From NCBI GenBank assembly GCA_949316235.1, contig OX438751.1, forward strand, positions 7,402,413-7,466,412: 64,000 nt of DNA, in the 5' to 3' direction. The position numbers and the translations under genes are program-made. The notes beneath the pieces are model-generated. The model had not been told where the DNA came from. It was given only the letters and a program-made list of their open reading frames with translations, and ran no database searches. Of the stretch, positions 21,401 to 34,632 are shown in pieces (positions within the stretch are counted from its first letter, which is position 1; every line of letters begins with the position of its first letter). The stretch comes from Oegoconia quadripuncta (lineage: Eukaryota > Arthropoda > Insecta > Lepidoptera > Autostichidae).

Positions 21401-24400
21401 CTATCCATGTGGAAAAAATCATGGCCTTTAAAATTATAGAAGTTAAAAATGTATCCTTACTGGACTATAAGTATGTATAGAGCCATCAAGCTAGCCATGT
21501 GACCTCGGATCAATCAATTTCATAACCTGTCAAGCTGTGCTGACTAAAAACAATTTGAGACGCAAGAAAAGTTGTCGGTCGAGTCGCTATTTATGTCACC
21601 TCATATTGCTAACTAAGAGATACTCGTCTTCTCCTTTCTTCAATAAATCCTGGTAATGGAACAATATATTAACGCAAACATAATATTAAAAATTTGCATT
21701 ACGTCGCGCGAAAATTTTAAATTTCGGGATAAGAATTACCCAATATGTTAAACCATCCAAATTCGTTTGGGTGTTACAGCGTAATCAAATCCAACTTTGA
21801 ACACAAATGGTGAAAATACAGTACCTTAGGTGGATCCTGTGAATCATCTGAGCTATCTTCAAATGCATATCGTTCCTTGTATCCTTTTGATGGACCACCA
21901 TCCTTCTTCTTTACTCTCCTGAAAAATAAGGTTTACATCAATCATCAAATTTATAACAAAAATGGGAGTGGATTATGTTCAGCAGTGGACTTCTAATTTG
22001 TGGAGAAAGCACAAAGTGTTCATTGTTTTGTCGTTTAGATTTGATCGTATATGCATCATGCATGAATATCCAGCTGCTGAAAAAGCACGACCTGCCTCCG
22101 CGCATGTATTTTAGAATCGATCTAATGTAATTGTACGCAATTTCGAAATATTTTCCACGATTTGATGCCAACCCGAACTGGAACGGAAGATTTCCCGCCC
22201 AATTAGTTCTAGCTCACGCTCTTGTTCATCTTCTAGTGGAGTGGGACATTGCAAACCTCAATCATGTCAAAGAGGGCGCTTTTACGAATTATAAAGCTTT
22301 TCCAGACCGGCAAAAATTTACGGCGGCGGCATTGCGGGATTACATTCCCTAATTAAAGACACAGTGAAGTGTAAAATCGATCGAAGTCAATCCGAATTGT
22401 CATCATTGATAATGTTAATTTAGACACTGATTTGCTGGTGTTCGGCCATTTAAACAACAATCTCTTGTAATAACACTTGGATGCTAATTCGAATAGGAGG
22501 GAACCCAGACGCCAGAATCTTCGCGCTTGAATGTTCTAGGATGAGAGGCTTATCCGGATTTAAGATATAATGTCCCTTTCATAACTTTTTTTGTAATAAC
22601 TGTAAAATCCAGCTTTTTTGTGCCATATTCTAACCCTAATCTAACCCACTGTTTCCAATGAAAGGTAGTGTATACTAACGCGTCTTTAACGGCGTTCATG
22701 GACATCTTCCACTTTGGTTTCTCAAGCGGCGGCAACGGAGTCTGGTCAATGGGGCTGACGGAGCCTCGTCCGTCTCGTTTGCCCAGCACCTCCTTCTCGA
22801 CCATCACGTGGTATGCGGTCAGCTTAGATTCCAACTCCTCGAGACCGTGCATCTCCTCCAGGATCCTGCTGTGAGAATTGTTGTTCAGTTTATGGTTAGA
22901 GTGCGTTCTTGGCCTGGAGTCTAGCCCTTTGAATTTTTTTAGTAGTGAAGTGTTTGATAATGACAACTTTATTAAATAAGAAATTATACCTCTTATCACC
23001 GTGTTTTCTATCATATTCGCCGTCAGAACTGAGATCCCTCTTAGACTTTCCTTTCAACTCCTTCCTGTGAGGTACAAAAATGAAGTATATTACATTCGGA
23101 AGACATACCTATCTTTTTTTTTTTTATATGAGAGAGCGGCAAACGAGCATGCGGGTCACCTGATGGAAAGTAATCACCGCCGCCCATGGACACGCGCAAC
23201 ACCAAAAGTGTCACAGATGCGTTGCGGGCCTTTGAGGAATATCTGACAGCGGAAACTAGAAAATGCCTTAACCCCGAAATTTAATTGTAGGAAAACGAGC
23301 ATAAAGATTTACACACGCACATACGAAGTGTCCAGGAGAGGCGATTCTCAGACTCCTAATTCAAGATAATGTCTAATTTTAAATGTCTATTAAAGATATC
23401 ACAATAATGTCAACACTAAGTAATAAACGTATTCTCAGTGTCATTCATTAGAGATAAAGTCGCAGGTTTTTTGGATGTCCACCACTGTTTTCTCGATTGT
23501 GTTGAATCATATTCGGGATAAACGAATTCGGAATTATAATAGTTTCTTAATTGTAAAGCAATTTTTTATTCAATATATTATTTTAACAAATAAGGCTCAT
23601 GAAATAGGTTTTTAAAGAAGAGTGAATGTCACAAGATAAATGTCTCTTGTGACAATTTGATACGAAAATTTTGTTTCGAGTAATCGACAGCCACCATATC
23701 CGCCACTTATTTCGATGTACCTCGAACTCGACATACCCATTGAGAATCGCCTCCAAGTGCTAGTACCCGTAGAGATACAGAAATGTTATGGTGTCCTGTT
23801 AGTACAGTTGACTGCAAGTTTAATACAGATAATTCTTACTATGCAGCGATAGTTTTCAATTAGACAGTGTTTAATTATTACTGTTTTGGAGCAAATTTGC
23901 CTTTGTGTGTACCCCTGCCTTGGAGTATTAGTGATCCTGGATTAAGAACGATTACATCTTGTCTATGATACTGTTTTATTGTTTTGCCGAATCACTACCA
24001 ACGGCAACGGCGGCGTGGTCAAACTTTCACGGTTAGAACACAAATATTTAAACATTTTAAGTCTATATCTACTTTTATGTCATGCAGGATGCATGCCTAA
24101 ATTCCTTTGTCAAATATGAAATAACAATTTCATCCTGAAATGGAAACAAAACCTATAGACAAAACGATATTAAATAAAGAGTGCTATTCCCAGTTTGTGC
24201 ATAGCCCACCACCACATAGAATCAAAATTCTTTATAAGACAGAAGTCCACTGCTGGACATACACAAGGTATACTACTAAACCAGTGTTTCCATACACACT
24301 TTAATTCTAAATATTCGAAATGAACCACTTCTAATCAAACTTTATACGCATAAGAAAGATAAATAAGTGTATGTCTGTTACCCAATGTAATAAAAGATGA

Positions 24401-27400
24401 TTACATTTCTTGAAAATGTTTTTTCCAATATTTAGACTTGTACCCCTGCATCCATTGTGAATATTTTATCAAAGTTTGTATGGAATGCAGTGAGGTGTAA
24501 ACGTTCTTAACACTTTCAGGGACACCATCACTGGATATGATAGTTTTATTGTTATAACGTCGAAAGGATGGTTTTATTCGTGAACGTATTAAGATAGACG
24601 TTATTCTCTCACGACACGTGGCAATAGCTGCCGGCAACGGGAGTTGCGAGCATGTCTTTCGTCACATGTCCCATAATGTTACTTTATGTATGGAGTGTCA
24701 ACAAAATATACATTAATAATAGGTGGGTAAGTAGTACTTGCAACAATTTCTATGAATTTCTAAAGAAAGGTTTTATTAACTTAATTTATAAAAATTCTGA
24801 ACAAGTTGCTTACTCTGAGCCCAGCGACTCTAGTATGCCCTGCCTGTATTCTCTCTTCAACGGCATATAGGTAAAACATCTATCTTAATTGTATAAAGCT
24901 CGAATGTTACAGCAGTCTTTTTGCGCTGTTGCAGAGACTATGGGGCATGCTAGCACCGCTAGTATCAGTAAATTAACACTTTACCTTATAGCCTCTCTAA
25001 GTTTTTTGTCGCTAATATTTTCCAAGTCACGAAGGCTGTAGTCGTTATTTGCAGAGGACCGAGACAACTTCGCTTTTCTCTTCTCTTCTCTCTCCTGCTC
25101 TTTGCGCTTGCGTTTTGATTCCTTCTTCTTTTTCCTAAAGTTGAATATTCATTGGCAAAACAGTTCTACAATAAGACATTTGGATAGCTAAAGTAACATC
25201 CTTCAGTAAAGGTCAGATTGAGATGAAAGCAATTATTATTTGATTCAAAACAACTTAGAGCCCTGTAACGGTTCATTGGCGCCCTCGTCACATTTTTATT
25301 TTTGTAATACTACTAAAACCAAAATCTGTTCAATTAAGTTACTACAAAAACTTAAAAGTTAATTTATATAAAATACCCAAATTGCATTCTTAATTACCAT
25401 GTCCAAGTACTTTGTACTTTGCTCGACCAAGTTATATATCGAGTTGCTAATTTGTTCCAGTTAAAAATGTTTTTAAATTTATTGTTGAACCCTAAATTAA
25501 GGCTAAATTATTGTTGCTTGTCGAGTCGATAAAACAGAGTTGCAATACGACCGAATTACGAATCATTCCTTTAAATAACTTGCGACTACATCGAAATTAA
25601 CAGACAGTTCTATTCATTTCGAACAGTAATATTGTCTCTCAGTTCCGTCTTTAATGGGTAGTTAAGTATGTTGCTGTTTGTACATCAAATAAAAATTCCG
25701 GCCAAACGCAATATGGTTCTAGACATGTTAGAATACAATATTTCAGTTGATTTGTCTCATTTTTATAGTTTCTATGAATTTTTACAAATACAATCACTGT
25801 TTGTAAGTTGAACGACATCTATAAAGATAGGGATCTAGCTGGTAGGGGTAGGGATATGTATCTAATAAAAATTAATAATTTAAAGCTTAATATTTCGTAA
25901 ATGGATCAATGTATCAAAAAGCCGCAATACTTATGTAATAACTATTCAACGATACCCTACATAATAAAGTAGTCAGGTAAAAAGAAGGTACGAACTACAG
26001 ACGGACATGATGAAACTATAAGGGTCCATAATTTAACTCCGTAATTAACGATCACACGGTGTCGTTCCTGACGACAGTTCTTATAACTAAAACTATGTAA
26101 TTTTAATTTGGCGGCATCTCTTTCTTCTAGGAATAATAAGAACGGGATAGTACCACATTAAAATTGGAAGTGTTATCAGAATTTTAATCACTGAATGTAC
26201 TTTTTTTTCATGATTCTCGAATACTAATAAAGCTATTTGGGTACTTTATAGTAAGTTTTCATGTTTGAGTTGTTTTTGAACAGAAATTTTAGTGTTTGTG
26301 ATAAAGGCGTCATTGAACCGTAAATTTCTCAACATAGTAGGTTTCGGATCGATTCCCGATAGGACAATTTGTAAAACACGAATTTTATTGCATTCAACAC
26401 TCTACTGGAATTGCCCCTAGAAATGGTTACCTGGTTCTCGCGTGATGAGTAATATAGGTGGGAAGGTATATTAGTTTGGGCCCAGGGAATCATATTGTTG
26501 GTTTGGTATTATTGAATTTGAAAATAAAATATAAACTGAGCAATTCGTAAAATAAGTAGTAACTAAAAAAATGTCATGTCACCCCATATTAGCGTCAAAT
26601 AATCCCATTCGTCTATTTCCAATCGTCATATAAGTCCACGGTGGACCAACCACCATCCCGTGCCCAGCAGATTTCCTACAAAAATAATAGTATGTATGGT
26701 TTATCAAGTCATCATTATTGTTAGCCTCAAACCCCAGCTTGGTATTCAAAATAAATTGACAAAACAAGTTCGGCAAAGAGTGCGTTTTAGAAAAGCGTGA
26801 CGAAATTTTTCATTCAATGTCATTGAAATAATGCAAAAGATGAAAACCCTGATGAGTTTGTTCAGTATCGATAAAACGTATCTGTGAATATTCGTTGCTA
26901 TACATACATCATCGTTTCTCAACCGGCCGTCGTACCAAGTAAAGGTTTTTGCGTTCGGTCGCTTAATTTGGTAGCACGTAGGCGCCCTAGAAGGTTAAAG
27001 GGATAAACGTCTAATGGATAGACGCATCGAGCTACCCAAATTTACTTCTAGGGCCGTGGTACCAAATTTATCGATCGAACGAAAGCGAGCTAAACGTCAA
27101 TTTTTTAGCGATCGAACGCCAAATTTTTTGCGTGGTACGGTTGCAAGATGTCGTGTCCCCAATGTGTCCAAAAAAATTACGACCTATTACGAACATAATA
27201 CTCGTATTGAATTCCGTGATGATGAGATCGCTGTTTGCGATTAGGCCGCCTAATTTGTAGTTTCTATAAGATATTTAAATCCTTATTTAAACAATAAAGC
27301 GTATTTGATTGATTGAAAAATTAAGTGTTACACAATAATTATATGTAATAACAAATTAAGAGCGATTTTTTATCATTTGTGTAATGCTTAATTTCTATAA

Positions 27401-30400
27401 ACACTCAAGACTTATTATAAATAGTAGTAGTTTTATGTCTGTGGAAGTGTTATTATTGACAGTGAGGCGTGGAAAGGATCTGTACTTTAATTTTTTGGCT
27501 TTAGAGATCTCAACACTAAAAATCATTCTTTTGCAGGGGCCACTAAAATACATCACAAAATTTCTTTCTAAAGTTATTTCAGGTCTATGAATATTAGCAC
27601 GAGTGTGACGCCTTAGCAAGATAATGTATTCGAGGAATTAGATTTCGTTGCATTGTAAAATAAGAATCAGAGGTGTGTACTAATTCTATTCTATTGTAGA
27701 ATAGAATTCTGTTGTCTATTATTATTTTCCGTTTATACTAATCAGAGGTGTTCAAAGTTTTACGTTATTTTAATGACATTAATATGTTTAAAAATTCAAT
27801 ACTAAACATAAGCTGTTAAATTTTTACTCACTTGTCTTTTTTCTTCTTCTTTTTCTTCTCGTGATCAGCACCGGGCTGCGGCTGCTGGCCGAGCTCCTGC
27901 ATCTTTCGGTTCCGTTTGTACTGCGCGGTCTCTTCTAGGAAGTTCCGAACTTTGTCCTCATAATCACTGTCTTCTTTCGTCATCTCCAGGAATTTACGCA
28001 CCTGATTTAGTTAGATAATAGTTGTTTATAGCATCTCAAATATGAATGGGTTATACTTACGTAAATATACAACGAGTCATTGATGACCAGTCGACCACCA
28101 TGTATATTTTTAATATAGAACTGGGCTCCCATTTTCACATTTATGTTTTTGATGGTATTTGACTTTCCTTCATAGGACCCTTGTGAATAAATAAAAAATT
28201 GCATCAAGTGAAGGTACCTATTGTTAATGTTTAAATGCAATATGTACCAAAACAGATGGCATGGATTTAAATTGGGGGCTTCATGATTCGATTAACAAAA
28301 ACAATTATTTCTATCCATGTCGTAATTTCATATAATACCTCCAAAACCGCCTTCGTAGCTCATTTTTAATGTTAGTTTGCAGGTTCGTACTCTGTTTGGT
28401 TGGTGGTAAAAAATGCCCATTTTTAAATGTCCGCCTGGTCAATTTTTTATATTACAGTAGCTACAAGGTACATAACATTTACTTTATCCTTACCTTCAAC
28501 TCATAGTCAATATCAGCCTGCGATCTCGCAGGTGCGGCGGCTGGCTCCTCTTGCGGTGGGGGCGGCGGTTGGTACCCGTATGGATGGTTAAACTGGGAGT
28601 TGTGTGTGCGTGACGCAGAGTCCGCGTCGCCTAGCATAGCCATTCGCTTGCTGAGCGGAGACAGCGACCGCTGCCGCTTGTTGTTCGATTGAGAACGACG
28701 CTTCTTCTTACGGTTCGGACCTTCGGAATCTGTTTACACGGGAGTTCATTATGACGACGTTGTATCATTGCGATCGGAAATTGATATGATCCTATGCTGT
28801 TGTTTTGTTCTGATAATACAATGAAATTATTTTCAGTTTTGGTTTCAAATATAATTTTTTTTGAATAAGAACAATATTAAACGCTTTCACCATATTGTCT
28901 GCTGCCATAAAGCGATGTTGATAGCATTGTTGTGTACTGGGTGTTTGAGGAAAGAGAACAAGTCACCGAAATAAGTAGGGTGTTCTGGATGACAGCGATC
29001 CACCGTCGGAGTCACTTAACATCAGGTGTGATTGAGAACAGGTCAAATAACAATAATGATTGTGCTCTAGCTGTCAGAGATGTAAATCCAGTCCCGGCAA
29101 TAATATGACTTATTTGAAAGCACTTAGACCTCATTTTCTCTTAATACATGAACTAGCATGACCTGTAGTCTCTCTCCAAAGACAAGTTAGAAACCTGGTG
29201 TCACGTTCGCCTGGTATACAAGTAAACGATATGCAAAGTTATCTCATGTAATTATAGAGAATATAAGCGCATGCTAGCCCCACAGGTGAGATTGAGATCG
29301 TCCTAACTTGCATATAAAAAGAGAACAACCTGTCACTTCCTTACCACTAGATTCAGAAGAAGATGATGACGATTCAGAAGAGGAAGTGGAGCTAGAAGTG
29401 TCGCTTGATGAAGATGATGAGCTGCTTGACCTCTTCTTCTTTCCTTTCCCTCGTTTCTTCTTCTTTTTCTTTTCTTTCTTTTCTGTTAAATTCAACAACT
29501 GCTTGAGTGTTTCCATCTCAAAGGTTTTTGCTCCTGTTAACCCAGGAAGTAACAGCTCTGCAGGTTCTATTAGAGGCTTAGTTGCAGAGGTTTTACTCTT
29601 GAGAAAATCTAGGGAATTCTGGGCCTCTTCATGGAATGGTATGATTGCCAAACAGTCTTCATAAGCCTTCTGTGCTTCAGTTATCTTGTTCTCATCTTCG
29701 TAGCTCCGACCCAATGCAACTAATGTCTCTCCCAAATACTTTCTAGCATTGGCATGATTTGGGTTTAATTTCAATGATGTTTCAAAATCTTCTATAGCCT
29801 TTTTGAATGTGCCACTATTTGCATACAATGCCCCTCTTGCAACTAAGCCCTCCACATTTCTGGGATCAATACTCAATGCCTTGTTTAGGCACTGGAATGC
29901 TTCTGAATGTCGACCTGCCTTGAAGTGCTCTATTCCTTCTGCTACGGATCTGAATGCCCACTTGCTGGCTTGAGCTTGTCGAAGTTCATCTGCGTAATCC
30001 GATGGCGAAAATCCTCCTCTGTTGAAAAAGAATGATTGTTGTGTACCAAAAGAAGTTAATTAAGGGATTATTACAAACAATAATCAAAGCATAATGTCAA
30101 TAAAGAAGTAGAATTTACCTCAATGATGTAAAATTGGTGCAGTGCATGTTGGAGATCCCAAGTATTTCAGAGAGATATTGGACGCAGTTGGGGTTATTGA
30201 AGCCTGGACTCTTCTCCAAAATGGCTTCATAACTCTCTCCCTTCATATCCATAGTTTTCCTATAGGGAACAAAACCTGGTTAACAATGTGAATGGTTCTA
30301 AAAATATTAATTGCCGTCTTTATTATTTGAGTCATTCCACTAGAGTTTGACAGTTCAGAAAAATGTTTTATTGAAAGTTTTTATCATTTAATCCTATTGA

Positions 30401-33257
30401 AAGAGACAGGTTAATGTCACACATACATTATCCTCACCTGTTCCATGGAGCTGTTCAAAAAATTTTTTATTTATATTTCTTTCACACACAAATATAACAT
30501 CATAGATTAGGTGATGCTGCCTTGATAATGTGACATTAATATTACCAAAACATCCCAGGTACGGTCACAACTTAATGTAGTAGGTGTGACATACGGGTCT
30601 TGTAAGTCGTTGCTACACCTAGAAAAGAACACCCTAAAAAGTGGTGGGACTGTTATCACGTTATCAACCTCAAGAGTCCTTACAGACTCTCAAGTGGATG
30701 CAGGATAAGTGAAGTGCCGCATTATTGTGGCCAAAACGAGCGCCATATTGTGCCATCTCAGGGAGCCTCACATCAGCTAAATCAACAATTGCCGGTAGCT
30801 AGTCCATTTATTAGAAACCAAAAAACGCCGACGTCCATAAATGCTCATTATAAAAATCCAATCATAATGGTTTGAGATAATGCTGGAATGTTAAACATTA
30901 GCTTTAATACAGAATTACAAGGTTTCTTTCAGAAACATCAGATTTTAGTGACCCTAAGTTATGTACTGACCTTATCCATTTTAATAAAAAAACAATGATC
31001 TCAATATTTAAAAAAATCTGCTTAATTTCCTCAACATTTTTATGCCATCTCTTCCAAGTGCACCTTACAAAATACATCCTTGAATGTTTCCAATAAACAT
31101 ATGGTTATGGTTCTCTTATTGACAAGTTATTGATAATGTCATGCAATCATAGGCACAAGTTTGGTGAATAGTGTGGTTCTGTATTGAATACTGAAAAAGT
31201 GATCATAAACCAGTGAAAACATTTTATCCATATTGCTCTTCTGATGTTATGCATAGATGTATACCTACCCATATTAAGTGTACACAACACCTAGAGCACA
31301 GCTGTGTAAAAACAAACCACATTGTAGATACAAAAGCAGGGGTATTTTTGGGATGTTGTAGTAGGCCAATAGGCAGAGTCAAAGCCAACAGCATTCATGT
31401 CCTTGATACATTCTCCAAATGCCATATTTCACATTGTTGTTTTGATCAATAAGTCACCTTTTCATCTTTCTAATCTTGATATTATATTCTACAACAACAC
31501 ATTTTTGAGTTCATCTTCTTACAAACACAGTAGAAAATTTTCTTCACAAAAAAAATAGATACCACTGATTTTATAGCTCATAATATATAAACATACATAT
31601 AACACACAAAACAATGCTGCATGTTACTGTGTTCACATGAAAAACCTGTAAAAGTAGTGTAGAAAAACTGTGATCATTAAAAACTGTGCATCATTGGACT
31701 GTACATACTTGTAAACAAGTGGAAAGTCATCAGTGCTGAGCAGTCCTAGTGGTGGCTTTGGTGGAGGATCATCAGGGGCCCGAGTCACTCCCTTCATGCC
31801 GCACACCATTTTGTCGGTGTCAGGGATCACTTCAATGACTTCACAGCAGACTGTGTCATTCATCAGGTAGTTTCTTGACACATTTTTCTTGTCCACAGCT
31901 GGCATGATATTTGTAACAGGTAAAAATGCCTGTCAATACAAAAATTCAAGTTTAGATTGCTCAAGCAGCAATGTTATCTTTTTTATTACTCACAACACAC
32001 TCATTTATTATCAAACTGAACTTGACACTAATAAACGACAATATTCGAAATGTGAAATTATACGTAAGTACTAAATGGAATTATTAAATTAATTGCATGT
32101 GACTTTGTTGGTCTTTTATAGTGATTCTTTCCCTGGAATAATTTAAAAAAGTCTATGAAGGATTAATTTCACTGGTTCTCTTATTCTACTTCCTGTACTA
32201 GACACAGATCATGGGGAGCAATTAACACAGTAGTTATCTCTATGTTAATAAACAACCTGACAATATTAAATTTGTAGTTTCACAATGTTGTGCAATACCT
32301 TGACATTAATATCTGCAACATATCTCGATATGGGTCCAGCAGTACATAAGACCTTCAACATCATGCCCGATGCTGTTCGGTTGATTACAGCTCCAATGAT
32401 CAGCTCCCCAGTCTTCACATTCTATAATCAAATGCCAATTTAATTAATTTACTCAACATATTATAAACATGTGTTTGTTTATCTTTCTTTCATAATGTTA
32501 AGGAGCATCAGAATGTTTAAATTTTTTCACAAGCATAGTTGAAGGGTTGGAGAAAGAGTCTATTTCTTCATGAAAATAAAATTTCATGTGGGCAGAAACT
32601 AGTGCCATAAAGCCAAGAGTTTAAAAAGGAGAACAAATAAGAATTTTATACAAAAATAAATATGAACACTACTATTATAGCCTTGAAACAGAAGTTATAG
32701 CATAGTTTTAAGATAGTGTCAGATGGCTCCCTTATTACCACATAGACTTCATTTCCTACTTACATCAAAGAAATGCCTCAATCTGGCAGATTTATCAACA
32801 TTCAAGAAAGTCTCAAATGGAGGCATCAGTGCGTACAAATCTGAAACAAAGAAAGAAAATTGTTTAATTATTAGTATTCAACTAAAACTTAAATTATTAT
32901 ACAATATTGCAGCATGCTGCAATTAGTAAAACAAGACTGATTGAATTTGAACTTACTGTCTTCCGGTGCAGTGGCATCAGCGCCTAAACTAGACGACGAA
33001 GGGGTTTCCTCCAACAATGTGGAATCAAAAAGAGCGTTTGCCTCCTTAGCAATGAACTGGTGAAGTTTCAAACGTTTGCCACGATCCTGGAAAGTGAGGT
33101 GCTTGTGCCTCGTTTGATACACAGCAAAGTCCAATGGTCCCACGCCGATCTTTGACAAATCCTCCTCCCCACGTTCAGCCTCCCAAGTTTTTTGCAGTTG
33201 TTGTCCATGGTAGTTTACGGATAGCGTCACTAAGGACGCATCCAGTGATGGTTCCAT
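15451..33257 (-). CDS. TTC14: Tetratricopeptide repeat protein 14 (TTC14) homologue with RS/RGG tail
   Basis: Eighteen coding exons, 5' to 3': 32957-33257, 32764-32840, 32299-32421, 31709-31929, 30119-30259, 29345-30018, 28494-28729, 27832-28001, 24985-25134, 22990-23064, 22680-22868, 21825-21918, 20505-20633, 19582-19805, 18828-19010, 18010-18249, 16075-16194, 15451-15619. All junctions are GT-AG and stay in phase. The total of 3516 nt gives 1171 aa. Residues about 127-225 form the S1-like RNA-binding region ([15 protein letters not shown]). Residues about 300-415 hold TPRs ([26 protein letters not shown]). [14 protein letters not shown] and poly-Ser stretch, charged coils, RS repeats and RGG repeats follow. 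TTC14 is thought to be a nuclear RNA-associated protein; RNA-related function is inferred from domains. Human TTC14 is about 770 aa, so this tail is long. Confidence 0.9.
15740..15806 (+). mobile_element. tRNA-SINE family A, 3' fragment
   Basis: TATGTTTATCCGTTATCTAG and 'aagctttgcttagtt' match the tail of the copy at 36187-36413. It lies inside the last TTC14 intron and is followed by a poly-T run and a family E fragment (15841-15890). Confidence 0.55.
16944..17208. mobile_element. Foldback element in a TTC14 intron
   Basis: A 247-bp element (16953-17199) starts AACGGTTAAGTGTAGTCAT and ends with its inverse. The arms are about 105 bp and differ at only a few positions, around a loop of roughly 30 bp. 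It is flanked by a 9-bp direct repeat ACAGGGTGT (16944-16952 and 17200-17208), which would fit a Mutator-like insertion. It lies between TTC14 coding exons 16 and 17 and would form a long hairpin in the pre-mRNA. Confidence 0.85.
17461..17680 (+). repeat. Family E repeat (TTC14 intron)
   Basis: Starts TATGCACAACGAGTTAACAC, continues 'cttgacctcaatcacac' and ends near 'ggacatttaaaatgtcg'. It shows good collinearity with 56022-56246. Probably a SINE-like non-autonomous element; I saw no tRNA promoter boxes. Confidence 0.65.
17752..17945 (-). mobile_element. tRNA-derived SINE, family D
   Basis: Read on the minus strand, the head has an A-box-like CCGTGGCTCAATG and a B box GGGTTCGATCCCC with tRNA-like spacing, followed by an unrelated tail ending in A-rich sequence. 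Single copy in this window. Confidence 0.65.
18010..19010 (-). other. TTC14: RS- and RGG-repeat-coding exons of TTC14
   Basis: Exon 15 (18828-19010) encodes dense Arg-Ser dipeptides (for example [11 protein letters not shown]). Exon 16 (18010-18249) encodes Gly/Arg-rich repeats ([13 protein letters not shown]). Exon 17 returns to RS/SP-type sequence. These exons are much more GC-rich than the flanking introns. RS and RGG tracts in other proteins are targets of SR kinases and arginine methyltransferases and bind RNA; that role here is inferred from composition. Confidence 0.85.
22865..22873 (-). promoter_or_regulatory. Tandem NAGNAG splice acceptor, TTC14 exon 11
   Basis: On the minus strand the acceptor reads CACAGCAGG. 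Splicing after the first AG starts the exon at 22868, and after the second at 22865. Both keep the frame, so the isoforms would differ by one residue (Ser-Arg versus Arg). Confidence 0.7.
23110..23245. repeat. Lepidopteran interspersed repeat (TTC14 intron)
   Basis: Contains GAGAGCGGCAAACGAGCATG, 'gggtcacctgatgg' and 'accgccgcccatggacac', a phrase set I recognise from many moth and butterfly genomes. It begins with a T-rich run at 23109-23120. Confidence 0.6.
26920..27143. mobile_element. MITE, family 3, copy 1 (TTC14 intron)
   Basis: The left arm (CCGTCGTACCAAG, TTTGCGTTCGGTCGC) is inverted at the right (GCGATCGAACGCCAAA, GCGTGGTACGG), with a further internal copy of GTGGTACCAAATTTAT. A shorter relative occurs at 50890-50957. 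The 76-codon open frame crossing it is a by-product of the repeat. Confidence 0.6.
28985..29060 (-). repeat. Family E fragment, minus strand (TTC14 intron)
   Basis: 'acatcaggtgtgattgagaa' followed by 'caggtcaaataac' is the reverse complement of the family E start ('cttgacctcaatcacacctg'). Confidence 0.5.
29345..30018 (-). other. TTC14: TPR and Lys/Ser-rich exon of TTC14
   Basis: The largest coding exon (674 nt). It carries the TPR region: one repeat around [20 protein letters not shown], then [16 protein letters not shown] and [17 protein letters not shown], then a fourth helix pair. A lysine run and a long serine run follow at the end of the exon. The collinear match to vertebrate TTC14 over this stretch is the firmest part of the identification. 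Confidence 0.92.
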
Positions 33258-33411
33258 GGTAAATATCTGAAAAAAGGTTCACTTTTACACAGGGTTGAAC
33301 AAAAATTTAAAGACTAGCCGGAGCCGTCGCGCTGTTGCCTGGCAAGGGGTCGCCATATTGATTTCTCATTTGAAAATCACAAAGGGTAATCGTAGTTGTA
33401 GAGTCCCTTAC

Positions 33412-33545
33412 CTGTTGTGCACTTTATTGTGCAAGATATTTTGATTTCACTATTTTCTCACGCATTCGTAAAAATTACGCCTAAATAATAAGTATGTAAT
33501 AGAAACTAGACGACTCAAGCACGCACGCACGCCGCGCCGGACCAC
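33412..33545 (-). promoter_or_regulatory. TTC14 non-coding first exon and promoter region
   Basis: On the minus strand a donor (AACAG|GTAAGG, exon edge at 33412) pairs with the acceptor TTTTTTCAG at 33267-33275, eight bases before the ATG codon's exon sequence. This gives a 145-bp intron in the 5' UTR. The outer limit of the exon is a guess. GCCGCCATTTTG (minus strand, about 33565-33576) matches a YY1/Pho-type site often seen near transcription starts. Confidence 0.55.
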
Positions 33546-34230
33546 ACCAAATTCACTACAATTGCAAAATGGCGGCAGTGTGCCCAAGCTCATAACAACA
33601 TAAATCGCCTAAAATTATTTTTGAATATTTCGTGTAGTCATTTATACCAACAACGGTTGATGTTTATAGGGGGACTTCGACCAATAATAACCAATATGAA
33701 TGATCAGTTTGCTTAATTTGTAGAGGAATGTAAAACTTTTCTGTGGGCAATCTTCGTATTAAGTTAGATGATTTGCGTCCGAATACTCAAAAGACTCTTA
33801 CATTTTACTTCGAGATAACACTGTTAGGGATCTTTAAAAGTATCCAGGTCCTTATAGAATCTGGAACGCTCCAGGGATGGGAGAACGCTTACAATTGACA
33901 TCAAAGGAAGAAAAGCAATAATTATATAATTATATTTATTAATAATCAGTGTCGATCGTGTTAAGCCAGCTTCAACAAGTTCGAGTCGCGTCCTACAATC
34001 AAGTCGAAGAACCACCTCCTCAGCGAACGCAAACACGACTCCCTAAACATCAGATGCAGCAACCAATGTTAGAGGTTGTATATCGTGTGTAATACACTGA
34101 CACCTAATATTTTTTCTTTTCTATTACTGTCGGTATATTCGTGTATCTATTGTTTTATTCCTGTATACTCTCGCTGTCACTTCCTTTTGCTACGTAGTTT
34201 ATTTTATTTGTGTTTATCATATTGGGTCTT

Positions 34231-34632
34231 TACCTATGAAATTGGAGTTTTTTTTCTTCGTTAATCATATGTACCAATTCCTGCAATTTTCAAAGCTATA
34301 TCCAAATTTGTTTTTTATTTGGAAAATAGAATATTATTTCAAAATTTTCACGTGAAATATTTTTTAATTTCTGGGTTAAATCACATAATAAAAAAATTTG
34401 AACAGTTTTTTTCATATGCTTCCCATAATCATTTCTTAGCTTCGCTGAAACTTTTATAAAGCGGTTACTTTTAAAAATTAACGCTGCCTATACTTAACTT
34501 AATGTTATCCGATAATACACAGAAAGTTTAGCTGAATTTGGATTTGCCGTTCCCAAAAAAAAATCAAAAATGTTTGTGTGGAGAAAACAGTCTTAATGAA
34601 ATTCTTCATACAAAACGCCAATTTCATAGGTA
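34231..34632. mobile_element. Mariner-like MITE
   Basis: TA dinucleotides (34231-34232, 34631-34632) flank inverted ends CCTATGAAATTGGAGTTTT and AAAACGCCAATTTCATAGG. The element is 398 bp, AT-rich and non-coding. TA duplication and TIRs fit the Tc1/mariner superfamily. Confidence 0.7.

Noticed and set aside
24401..24637. Minus-strand frame as an alternative TTC14 exon
   Set aside because: Same strand as TTC14 but no matching splice sites or phase, and it lies next to an interspersed repeat phrase.
27014..27244. 76-codon plus-strand frame with basic composition
   Set aside because: It lies in a MITE with inverted repeats; composition comes from the repeat.
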